Shown here one piece after another: positions 44,077 to 51,509 of a DNA stretch of 64,000 nucleotides; position 1 is the first letter of the stretch, and every line of letters begins with the position of its first letter. A program made the translations under genes and the position numbers. The stretch is taken from positions 1 to 64,000 of the forward strand of contig JAXLRE010000009.1 in the NCBI GenBank assembly GCA_046331265.1. The letters are read 5' to 3'. The notes under the pieces were generated by a model. The model was not told where the DNA came from. It saw only the letters and a program-made list of their open reading frames with translations, and searched no databases. This stretch comes from JAGPDB01 sp046331265 (lineage in GTDB: Bacteria; Actinomycetota; Acidimicrobiia; IMCC26256; JAGPDB01).

Positions 44077-45546
44077 ATGTCAAAAATTGTTGGAGAAAAC
44101 TCTGATTCATTAATGCAGTCATTTAATTCTGGCGAAGTAACTGCACAAGAAATAGCGCAAGCTGCTCTAGACGCTGCTCAATCTCAAGAGCCAGATCTTG
44201 ATGCATACATAGAAATAATGCATGTACAAGCAATTGAACAAGCACAAGATATTGATAGAAGAAAAGCAGCTGGTGAAAAACTCGGGCCCCTTGCTGGAAC
44301 GACTGTTTCTGTTAAAGACAACATGGCAACCTATGGAGTCAAAACAACATGTGCTAGCAAGATTTTAGAAAACTGGATCCCTGTTTACGATGCCACTGTT
44401 ATATCAAAATTAAAGCAAGCTGATGCAATCATTATTGGTAAAACAAACTTAGATGAATTTGCGATGGGGTCATCAACAGAAAATTCTGCATTTAAGACAA
44501 CGAAGAATCCACACGATGTAACAAAAGTTCCGGGTGGTTCTTCAGGTGGATCGGCTGCAACTGTCGCTGCTGGTGCTGTAACTTTCGCATTAGGTTCAGA
44601 CACAGGTGGATCAATACGCCAGCCTGCCTCTCTTTGCGGAATTGTTGGAGTGAAACCAACTTATGGGAGGGTTTCGCGATACGGCCTTGTTGCTTTTGGT
44701 TCTTCATTAGACCAAATTGGTCCTTTTGCTCGTAACGTTAAAGACGCTGCAAAATTGCTTGACGTTTTATCAGGACATGACGTTAGAGATTCAACATCAA
44801 TCAATAAAACATATTCGCCTTTAGTTGATGTGTTGAATAAGGGTGTTCAGGGATTACGTGTTGGAATTATTGAAGAGCTTAGAGGGCCAACAGGTTTCCA
44901 AAGTGAAGTACTATCTGCAATCGACGATACTGCTGCCATGCTTGAGAAGCAAGGAGCAAGTGTTGGTACAGTTTCTGTACCTGCTTCCGCAAATGGTTTG
45001 AGCGCTTATTACATAATTGCTCCCGCTGAAGCCTCTAGTAATCTGGCCCGCTTTGATGGAATGCGATATGGCTTACGTGTTGAAAGACAAACCGCTGGTG
45101 AAACCAATGAAGCAAGTCGTCAAGCAGGCTTTGGAATGGAAGTTAAACGTCGAATAATGCTTGGAACATATGCTTTGAGTGCAGGATATTACGATGCATA
45201 TTATGCACAAGCACAAAAAGTTCGGACAATCATGATAAAAGATTTCGAAAAAGCATACGAAGATTACGATGTTTTACTTGCGCCTACCTCGCCAACAACA
45301 GCATTTGGGATCGGAGAAAAAACACAAGATCCATACGAAATGTATTTAACTGATGTTTGTACTTTGCCAACAAATATCGTCGGTGCAACTTCAATGTCTG
45401 TCCCTATTGGTGTTGATCAAAATGGGCTTCCTATAGGCGCGCAAATTTTTGCTCCACCACTTGGAGAAGACGTTATGTTCCAAGTAGCAAGTGTTGTGGA
45501 ATCAGAAATGGGTTACAACAAAGTTCCAGAAATATTCGTGGGGTAA
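44077..45546 (+). CDS. gatA: Asp/Glu-tRNA amidotransferase subunit A
   Basis: Glutaminase subunit that releases ammonia for amidation of mischarged Glu-tRNA(Gln) or Asp-tRNA(Asn). Amidase-signature triad: Lys in TVSVKDNMA, the cis-Ser and Ser nucleophile in PGGSSGGSAATVAAG and SDTGGSIRQPAS. Length 489 aa is usual. It lies between gatC and gatB in the normal order; presence of GatCAB suggests that glutaminyl- or asparaginyl-tRNA synthetase is absent. Confidence 0.97.
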   Translation: MSKIVGENSDSLMQSFNSGEVTAQEIAQAALDAAQSQEPDLDAYIEIMHVQAIEQAQDIDRRKAAGEKLGPLAGTTVSVKDNMATYGVKTTCASKILENWIPVYDATVISKLKQADAIIIGKTNLDEFAMGSSTENSAFKTTKNPHDVTKVPGGSSGGSAATVAAGAVTFALGSDTGGSIRQPASLCGIVGVKPTYGRVSRYGLVAFGSSLDQIGPFARNVKDAAKLLDVLSGHDVRDSTSINKTYSPLVDVLNKGVQGLRVGIIEELRGPTGFQSEVLSAIDDTAAMLEKQGASVGTVSVPASANGLSAYYIIAPAEASSNLARFDGMRYGLRVERQTAGETNEASRQAGFGMEVKRRIMLGTYALSAGYYDAYYAQAQKVRTIMIKDFEKAYEDYDVLLAPTSPTTAFGIGEKTQDPYEMYLTDVCTLPTNIVGATSMSVPIGVDQNGLPIGAQIFAPPLGEDVMFQVASVVESEMGYNKVPEIFVG

Positions 45547-45553
45547 CTAAGTC

Positions 45554-47035
45554 ATGACTACAGTAATTGATACAGATTTTGAAGCAGTTATAGGTTTAGA
45601 AGTTCATGTTGAACTTTCTACAGCTACGAAACTTTTTTGTGGATGTGCTAATGATTTTGGTTCAGAACCAAATACAAATGTTTGTCCTGTATGTTTGGCT
45701 TTGCCAGGTGCGTTACCGGTACTCAACGAAAAAGTTGTTGAATATGCAGTACGAATAGGGAATGCTCTTGATTTTGATATTCCTCAAGTAAACGTATTTC
45801 ATCGCAAAAATTATTTTTATCCTGACATGCCAAAAAATTTCCAAACATCACAATATGACATGCCAATTTGTGTAGACGGAAAATTAGAAATCGAAACTTC
45901 TAACGGAACAAAAACTATTCGTATTGAGCGAGCCCACATGGAAGAAGATACGGGTAAATCAACTCACGTTGGTGAATCAGGAAGATTACACGGAGCAGAT
46001 TACTCATTAGTCGATTACAATCGTGCTGGCGTTCCATTAATGGAAATAGTTTCGCGTCCTGATATTTCTAATTCGGAAGAAGCACGCGCATATGTTACTG
46101 AGTTACGAGGGGTGCTAAAAGCAATTGGCGTTTCTGATGTGAAGATGGAAGAAGGGTCCATGCGCGTTGATGCAAATGTGTCTGTTCGTCCGGTGGGTCA
46201 AGAAGAATTCGGAACTCGCGCTGAAATCAAAAACATGAACTCTCTACGTTCGTTGGGTCGAGCAATTGACTATGAAATTTCACGACAAATTGGTGTCGTT
46301 AAATCTGGTGAGAATGTAGTTCAAGAAACAAGACACTGGAATGAAAATGAAGGCAAAACTTCTTCAATGCGTTCAAAAGAAGAAGCAAATGACTATCGAT
46401 ATTTTCCTGAACCTGATCTAGTGCCTGTTGCGCCAACTACTGAAATGCGTGAACGTGTAGCCGAATCAATGCCATTACTTCCTAAAGCATTACGTGAAAA
46501 ATTTGTAAGTGAGTGGAGCTTAAGTGAATCAGATGCTCGCACGCTAGTAGCTAACGAAGATATATGCAGCTTCGTTCAATCTAGCGTTGAAATTGGTGGT
46601 AATAAGATTGCAAAAGATGCAACAAGTTTTGCAATTATCGAAATTGCCGGTTCTTTAAATGAAAAGAATCTAGATATAAATGTTGCTCCTATTACACCAG
46701 AGAATTTAGCTCAAGTTTGTGAATTGGTTGCTTCTAAAGATATTTCGAGAAACCAAGCAAAAACTCTGATTGGATATTTAGTTGATAACGGTGGTGTCGT
46801 TAGTGACGTTGTTGACCAATTAGGGTTAAAACAAGTTTCTGACACTGGCGCTCTTGAATCAATTGTCGATTCAGTTTTAGCTCAATTTGCTGATGATGTT
46901 TCTCAATGGGGTGAAGCTGACGAAAATAAACGCAAGAAGTTGCAAGGCTTCTTCATGGGTAAGTGTATGGCAGAATCAAAAGGTCAAGGTAACCCACAAT
47001 TATTTAGTGAAATTATTGCACGTAAACTCGGCTGA
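45554..47035 (+). CDS. gatB: Asp/Glu-tRNA amidotransferase subunit B
   Basis: Kinase-transamidase subunit that activates the tRNA-bound amino acid with ATP. The N-terminal signature GLEVHVELSTATKLFCGC and the zinc-binding CPVC region are present, RGVLKAIGVSDVKMEEGSMR is the family motif, and a C-terminal YqeY-like tRNA-binding tail follows. The gap to gatA is seven bases, so the three subunits share a transcript. The convergent gene at 47048 starts its stop only 12 bases later. Confidence 0.97.
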   Translation: MTTVIDTDFEAVIGLEVHVELSTATKLFCGCANDFGSEPNTNVCPVCLALPGALPVLNEKVVEYAVRIGNALDFDIPQVNVFHRKNYFYPDMPKNFQTSQYDMPICVDGKLEIETSNGTKTIRIERAHMEEDTGKSTHVGESGRLHGADYSLVDYNRAGVPLMEIVSRPDISNSEEARAYVTELRGVLKAIGVSDVKMEEGSMRVDANVSVRPVGQEEFGTRAEIKNMNSLRSLGRAIDYEISRQIGVVKSGENVVQETRHWNENEGKTSSMRSKEEANDYRYFPEPDLVPVAPTTEMRERVAESMPLLPKALREKFVSEWSLSESDARTLVANEDICSFVQSSVEIGGNKIAKDATSFAIIEIAGSLNEKNLDINVAPITPENLAQVCELVASKDISRNQAKTLIGYLVDNGGVVSDVVDQLGLKQVSDTGALESIVDSVLAQFADDVSQWGEADENKRKKLQGFFMGKCMAESKGQGNPQLFSEIIARKLG

Positions 47036-47047
47036 TTTTTATAAAAC

Positions 47048-47422
47048 TTAAAGAGTTGAAAATGTTTGTTCGTAATGAGTTTCATTAATTTTTGGACCAA
47101 TAAAACTGATATCGACTTTATTGCCTAATAGATTTTCATAAAGTGAAAGACTTAATCGAACTTGTGCTTGGTACGTAATTCCATTTGCATTAGTGACATC
47201 TGCATCGAATGAATGTTTATCACTAGAGCATGAACGAATGTTATGAATAATAAACTCGCCAATTTCACAAGAAGAACCTTTGGACAAGTTGTCACATAAG
47301 ATATCGAAACTTTTGTGAACTCTAGTTTCAATTAGCTGAACGTTTGTCATCTCTTCCACAATAGGGTTCTCGTACAAAATCTTCGCGAGATTAATGCTTA
47401 TTTTTGTAAAATCTGCTTGCAA
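47048..47422 (-). CDS. Uncharacterised 124-aa protein
   Basis: Soluble alpha/beta protein, no family recognised. It reads with a TTG start at 47422 (MQADFTKISINLAKIL), whose neighbourhood has a possible TACTAT box right at the start, so the true start is doubtful; Met25 (47350) is another option. The middle has three Cys in IRSCSSDKHSF and SCEIGEF. It is minus strand and convergent to gatB, divergent from ilvD. No functional guess is justified. Confidence 0.5.
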   Translation of the reverse strand: MQADFTKISINLAKILYENPIVEEMTNVQLIETRVHKSFDILCDNLSKGSSCEIGEFIIHNIRSCSSDKHSFDADVTNANGITYQAQVRLSLSLYENLLGNKVDISFIGPKINETHYEQTFSTL

Positions 47423-47489
47423 TAGTAAAAACTCAAAAAATAGCTTTTTTAACTGGGGATTAATAACTTTAAAGCGCTAGCCTTTATGC

Positions 47490-49193
47490 ATGTCTTCGAA
47501 TGATTCAACACAAAATCCGGGAAAAATTAACTCATCTATAGTGACAGATGGTATGAACCGAGCACCTGCACGTGCAATGCTCCGAGCTGTCGGTATGGGA
47601 GATGACGACTGGAACAAAGCGCAAGTTGCTATTGCAAGTAGCTGGAATGAAGTAACCCCTTGCAACCTTTCATTACAAAGATTAGCGGGACACGCAAAAC
47701 GTGGTGTTCATGATGCTGGCGGTTATCCACTTGAATTTTGTACGATTGCAGTTAGTGATGGAATTTCAATGGGACACGAGGGGATGCGTGGTTCTCTTGT
47801 TAGTCGTGAAATTATTGCTGACTCAGTTGAGTGTGTAATTCACTCTGAAGGTTTAGATGCTTTAGTCGCTTTTGCAGGTTGTGATAAATCTCTTCCTGGA
47901 ATGATGATGGCAGCAGCAAGAACAAATGTTCCAAGTGTTTTTGTTTATGGTGGATCTATTTATCCGGGACAACACAATGGTAAAGCAATCGACATTGTTG
48001 ATGTTTTCGAAGCTGTTGGAGCATGCGCAACAGGAAAGATCACACAAGAAGAATTAAAAGAAATCGAATGTAATGCTTGTCCAAGTATTGGTTCATGTGC
48101 AGGAATGTTCACAGCAAACACAATGGCTAGCGTTGGTGAAGCATTAGGTATTGCATTGCCAGGTTCAGCTGCAATTCCAGCTCCAGACGACAGAATAAAT
48201 ACATGTGCGTACGATGCTGGTGTGGCAGTTATGAATCTTGTTAATAACAACATTCGTCCACGAGACATAATGACAAAAGAAGCTTTTCAAAATGCAATAA
48301 CTGTTGTTATGGCTTTGGGCGGGTCTACTAATGCTGTGTTGCATCTTTTGGCAATTGCTAACGAAGCACACGTTGAACTTGAGCTTGATGAATTCAAAAA
48401 GATTTCAAAGCGAGTTCCACACTTTGCAGATACAAAACCTGCAGGAAAATATCACATGGTTGATATTGATCGTATTGGCGGTATTCCTGTTGTGTTAAAA
48501 GAACTTCTTAATGCTGGTTTGTTAAATGGTGACTGCATGACAGCTACTGGTAAAACAATGGCGGAAAATATCGCAGATATGAATCCACCAAGTGTTGATG
48601 GAGAAGTTGTTCATAGCGTTAAAGAACCTATTCACGAAGTTGGAGGTATTTCAATATTGAAAGGTACTCTTGCTCCGAATGGGGCAGTTGTTAAAGTTGC
48701 TGGTTTAGGAGAGCAACAACTTCAATTCAAAGGGACTGCACGCGTATTTAATGGTGAAGATTTAGCTATGGATGCAATCTTGGCAGGAAAAATTAACCCA
48801 GGTGAAGTTGTCGTTATCCGTTATGAAGGTCCAAAAGGTGGACCAGGAATGCGAGAAATGTTGGCTGTTACGGGTGCCATGAAAGGTGCTGGACGTGGAG
48901 CGGATTGCGCGTTAATTACTGACGGAAGATTTTCTGGTGGAACACATGGATTTTGTGTAGGACATGTTGCGCCTGAAGCTGTAGATGGTGGACCAATTGC
49001 ATTTATTGAAGATGGAGATCTAATTGAGATAGATGCATTAAACAATCGAATCGATTTGTTGGTTGAAGAAGATGAACTTTTGAAACGTCAAGCTAATTGG
49101 AAGTTACCTGAACCAAGATATACATCTGGGTTCTTGGCTAAGTATGCTAAGTTAGCTCGCGGTGCAGAAGTCGGAGCAATCACTAACTTCTAA
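47490..49193 (+). CDS. ilvD: Dihydroxy-acid dehydratase
   Basis: Fe-S enzyme of isoleucine/valine synthesis that dehydrates 2,3-dihydroxy acids to 2-oxo acids. Cluster cysteines lie in GCDKSLPGMMMA and CPSIGSCAGMFTANTM, and the C-terminal active-site Ser region is ALITDGRFSGGTHGF. The 567-aa length is standard. TAGCCT ends six bases before the ATG, consistent with a leaderless mRNA. It is separated from ilvB-ilvN-ilvC by the accessory island 49337-51283. Confidence 0.97.
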   Translation: MSSNDSTQNPGKINSSIVTDGMNRAPARAMLRAVGMGDDDWNKAQVAIASSWNEVTPCNLSLQRLAGHAKRGVHDAGGYPLEFCTIAVSDGISMGHEGMRGSLVSREIIADSVECVIHSEGLDALVAFAGCDKSLPGMMMAAARTNVPSVFVYGGSIYPGQHNGKAIDIVDVFEAVGACATGKITQEELKEIECNACPSIGSCAGMFTANTMASVGEALGIALPGSAAIPAPDDRINTCAYDAGVAVMNLVNNNIRPRDIMTKEAFQNAITVVMALGGSTNAVLHLLAIANEAHVELELDEFKKISKRVPHFADTKPAGKYHMVDIDRIGGIPVVLKELLNAGLLNGDCMTATGKTMAENIADMNPPSVDGEVVHSVKEPIHEVGGISILKGTLAPNGAVVKVAGLGEQQLQFKGTARVFNGEDLAMDAILAGKINPGEVVVIRYEGPKGGPGMREMLAVTGAMKGAGRGADCALITDGRFSGGTHGFCVGHVAPEAVDGGPIAFIEDGDLIEIDALNNRIDLLVEEDELLKRQANWKLPEPRYTSGFLAKYAKLARGAEVGAITNF

Positions 49194-49320
49194 TCCCACT
49201 TTCACCGTGTTGGGTCGAAAAACTATCGTTTTTCGACCCAAATACAGATAAACACGATAGTAACAAAAAGTGTTTGTGGGATTTTCTATCGAAAAACGAT
49301 AGTTTTTCGACCCAACACGG
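49192..49320. repeat. Nested inverted repeat / bidirectional terminator between ilvD and the island
   Basis: A perfect 32-bp inverted repeat pairs 49205-49236 with 49289-49320. The left arm itself overlaps a hairpin with 14-bp arms (TTGGGTCGAAAAAC at 49210-49223 and its complement at 49228-49241, loop TATC). The right arm contains a 9-bp hairpin of the same type. A further pair AATCCCAC (49192-49199) and GTGGGATT (49276-49283) runs through it. Runs of T end both hairpin strands, so it can act as a terminator for both convergent genes, and it could extrude as a cruciform. Confidence 0.8.
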
Positions 49321-49336
49321 GTTTAACGGAATTGAG

Positions 49337-50383
49337 TTAGCGGGAGAAGCCTTTTTCTACTTTTATGGTGATTGGTTCTTGCTGAAGAGATTGTTCTTTG
49401 CCGAAAATTCTTTGTCGTTCAAACATAGAAACATCAACACCTTTACTTGTAGCTAAAACGAATGCTGGTCCTTCAAGATTTTTATCTGCCAGTGTTGCAC
49501 GAGATTCATCTGCGCATACGAGACCATTTTCAGTTTGTAAATATATATGTTCACCAAAGTTGTCACTGGTTATAATCCATTGTCCAGGTTTTAAAGTCAG
49601 GTCATTTAAATTGCCAAATGGCGTATTCATCTCACCGTTATTATTTTGAATACAAACTTGATATTCCTCGTTACCACTATTAAGTAAAGTTTGAGAGTCG
49701 GTGGCAGCGGCAAAAAAGATATGAGCAAAATCTCTATTGTCGCCATAAAAGCGGTCGTCAAGTAATTGAGCTAATTTATTTTTTATTCCCTGGGCTGCTT
49801 CCAAACCGCTCATATCTCTAACAAATCGATCTAGAGTCATTGCTACTGCAGGATTGTGATCCGCTATATTTATTAATCCGAAATAGCCGTCTAAAGACCG
49901 GTCCGGGATTCCAGACGCTAAAGCTAAACAGTTTTTGTAATCTTGAACGTCACATACAATTCCGTATTGGCCATCAGCGATTTTTATTCCTTCGGTTGTC
50001 CGAATGATATTAAATGCATGACCTGCGCCATCGACCAGACCAACATGTACACCATTATTTGGATCACTTACATATTCAACTAGCTCTTGTAATGTGCTAA
50101 AAGATTTTCTTGGTGCGCCAACTGACATTTGTATGTAATCAGGTGGTGAGAAAATATTTTGGTGAGGTGATGCCGAGTAAGAAAGAAGTGTAGGGTTTTG
50201 CAATGCAAATCTCGAACCGTTAGGGAAACAATTACGAGCTAAGCGTGTCGCGAGAGAGACTGAAAAAGTTGTGCAATTTCCAAGATCACTTTTTGGTGTT
50301 GCGAATTGTTTACGATAATTCTGGAGTTCTTGAACATGACTCATTAGTAAAACTAAGTCAACATCATGATCAGGAAACCTCAC
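49337..50383 (-). CDS. Putative papain-fold (Tox-PL-like) protein
   Basis: 348-aa protein with the pattern of papain-like fold toxin/deamidase domains: GNCTTFSVSLA (Cys37), then VDGAGHAFNIIR (His122), then IKIADGQYGI (Asp137), matching Cys-His-Asp order and spacing. The C-terminal half shows no domain I recognise and ends with basic KVEKGFSR. It starts at GTG at 50383; TACAAT lies six bases before it, so it is probably leaderless. It shares an island with the upstream minus-strand gene. Activity and target are unknown; effector, toxin or processing enzyme are possibilities. Confidence 0.6.
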   Translation of the reverse strand: MRFPDHDVDLVLLMSHVQELQNYRKQFATPKSDLGNCTTFSVSLATRLARNCFPNGSRFALQNPTLLSYSASPHQNIFSPPDYIQMSVGAPRKSFSTLQELVEYVSDPNNGVHVGLVDGAGHAFNIIRTTEGIKIADGQYGIVCDVQDYKNCLALASGIPDRSLDGYFGLINIADHNPAVAMTLDRFVRDMSGLEAAQGIKNKLAQLLDDRFYGDNRDFAHIFFAAATDSQTLLNSGNEEYQVCIQNNNGEMNTPFGNLNDLTLKPGQWIITSDNFGEHIYLQTENGLVCADESRATLADKNLEGPAFVLATSKGVDVSMFERQRIFGKEQSLQQEPITIKVEKGFSR

Positions 50384-50422
50384 TTTTTAATTGTAAAATA
50401 AAAGGTACAAAAAGTACACCAG

Positions 50423-51283
50423 CTATTTTTGTATACTTCTACCTGGGGTTTCTGGGCTAGGTTTTTCAGTTGCTGTTGCTTCAATAGCTCTTGATGCTCG
50501 TGACGTACCTATGGGACGATTTGGAAAAGGCGATGTTGGTCGACCGGGCTCGGATTCAGCTAAATCGACATCAATAATTTCTGATGTACCATCTTGGTCC
50601 TGACGAATTTTCGACATTGATTTGATTACAGAAAAAGCTGCACTACCAAGATCTATTCCATGTTGATTGCATTTAGCTTCAATTTTTCTGAGCTTTTGAT
50701 TAAAGTCATCTAGAAAATTTCTATTAATTTCACCGCAGTAATAACCTCGTGCAAACCACGCTAGAGTTTTTTCTACATCTAAGTAATGTTGTGTAATTTT
50801 ATTCTTATCTCTTTTAGATAACTTTTTATTTTCTAACTTTCCAAAATCTTTTTCTTTTAATTCAAGAAGTGATGTTAGGAAGCTTTCTGCAGTGCGACCG
50901 GGAAAACCGGCATTTAATAGGTTTTCTTTTCTTGCTAATTTATCTTTTCTTTTTGTTAGTTTGTTTTTTCTATTTTTATCAAGATAAGCAAATTTAACTC
51001 CAACGAATGGTGTGGCAACTTGTAATAGTCCAAAAAGTTGAAATCCTAAACTCGGGCCTGAACTCGTTAAAGGAAATAATTCGACTTTTAATGCAGCAAC
51101 GCCAAAATAAGCTACTAGTGATCCACCTATGCGTATACCTCTTTGTAGTTTCGAATAATTTTGTGGTTTATTCTCGTAACTATTCAATGCTCGAGAATAT
51201 TTGTGATTTGCTTTCCAAAAATTCTTTAAACTTGGACCCCAATAGTCATTATCGCTAAGTACTTGTTGAAGGGTGCTATTCAT
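50423..51283 (-). CDS. Uncharacterised membrane protein of the ilvD-ilvB island
   Basis: 286-aa protein starting MNSTLQQVLSDNDYWGP. A hydrophobic region (about 50-95) makes two possible membrane helices; it is followed by a highly charged coiled region (KNRKNKLTKRKDKLARKE, then LENKKLSKRDKNK) and a Pro/Ser-rich C-terminus (SEPGRPTSPFPNRPIG). I prefer the ATG at 51283 because a promoter at 51321-51293 would put transcription start there. It is the first gene of the island; the papain-like gene lies 40 bases downstream with its own -10 box. No family recognised. Confidence 0.55.
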   Translation of the reverse strand: MNSTLQQVLSDNDYWGPSLKNFWKANHKYSRALNSYENKPQNYSKLQRGIRIGGSLVAYFGVAALKVELFPLTSSGPSLGFQLFGLLQVATPFVGVKFAYLDKNRKNKLTKRKDKLARKENLLNAGFPGRTAESFLTSLLELKEKDFGKLENKKLSKRDKNKITQHYLDVEKTLAWFARGYYCGEINRNFLDDFNQKLRKIEAKCNQHGIDLGSAAFSVIKSMSKIRQDQDGTSEIIDVDLAESEPGRPTSPFPNRPIGTSRASRAIEATATEKPSPETPGRSIQK

Positions 51284-51292
51284 AAAGTGCAT

Positions 51293-51321
51293 ATATTATG
51301 CGAAAAACGACATATCGTCAA
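51293..51321 (-). promoter_or_regulatory. Promoter of the island membrane gene
   Basis: Read on the minus strand: TTGACG (51321-51316), 17-base spacer, TAATAT (51298-51293). The start codon at 51283 follows after nine bases. Good match to sigma-70-type consensus. Confidence 0.65.
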
Positions 51322-51351
51322 TTTCGACTTAAAGGATAAAGCGTAAAAATA

Positions 51352-51381
51352 TTGCGAAAGCCACAATTTTTTTATTAGACT
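51352..51381 (+). promoter_or_regulatory. Promoter of the ilvB leader
   Basis: TTGCGA (51352-51357), 18-base spacer, TAGACT (51376-51381). Predicted transcription start near 51388-51390, just ahead of the leader peptide ATG at 51394. Confidence 0.55.
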
Positions 51382-51393
51382 AACCAATCTAAT

Positions 51394-51423
51394 ATGACAA
51401 AAAATCTTGTGGTCCTTATATAG
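51394..51423 (+). CDS. ilvB leader peptide MTKNLVVLI
   Basis: Nine-codon frame too short for routine gene calls. Five of nine residues are branched-chain (Leu, Val, Val, Leu, Ile), as expected of an attenuation leader whose translation stalls when charged Leu/Val/Ile tRNA is scarce. Its stop codon (51421-51423) overlaps the first base of the downstream hairpin. Confidence 0.75.
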   Translation: MTKNLVVLI

Positions 51424-51482
51424 CTTACAAGCGCTAACCAAGCGATTGTAAGCAGCTGCCCTCCGAAAACCGGAGGGTTTTT
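51423..51482 (+). promoter_or_regulatory. ilvB attenuator: pause hairpin and intrinsic terminator
   Basis: First hairpin: GCTTACAA (51423-51430) pairs with TTGTAAGC (51446-51453), with inner CGCT/AGCG pairing. Then the terminator: CCCTCCG (51459-51465), loop AAAAC, CGGAGGG (51471-51477), followed by TTTTT. Ribosome stalling in the leader peptide should prevent the terminator and let transcription enter ilvB. The competing antiterminator pairing is not established by hand. Confidence 0.75.
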
Positions 51483-51509
51483 CATTTAAGGAAACAAAAA
51501 GGAGAAGAA

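Noticed and set aside
48001..48040. Extra copy of the E2 palindromic repeat in ilvD
   Set aside because: GATGTTTTCGAAGC resembles the start of the repeat, but the similarity ends after about 14 bases and is part of a conserved ilvD region.
51300..51328. Right-hand copy of the ilvD-side inverted repeat
   Set aside because: CGAAAAACGA and TTTCGAC occur near the island's right edge, but spacing and flanks differ and the match is only about ten bases; not enough to claim paired island ends.
51423..51482. T-box riboswitch before ilvB
   Set aside because: No AGGGUGGNACC T-box sequence is seen; the Leu/Val/Ile-rich leader frame explains the structures better.
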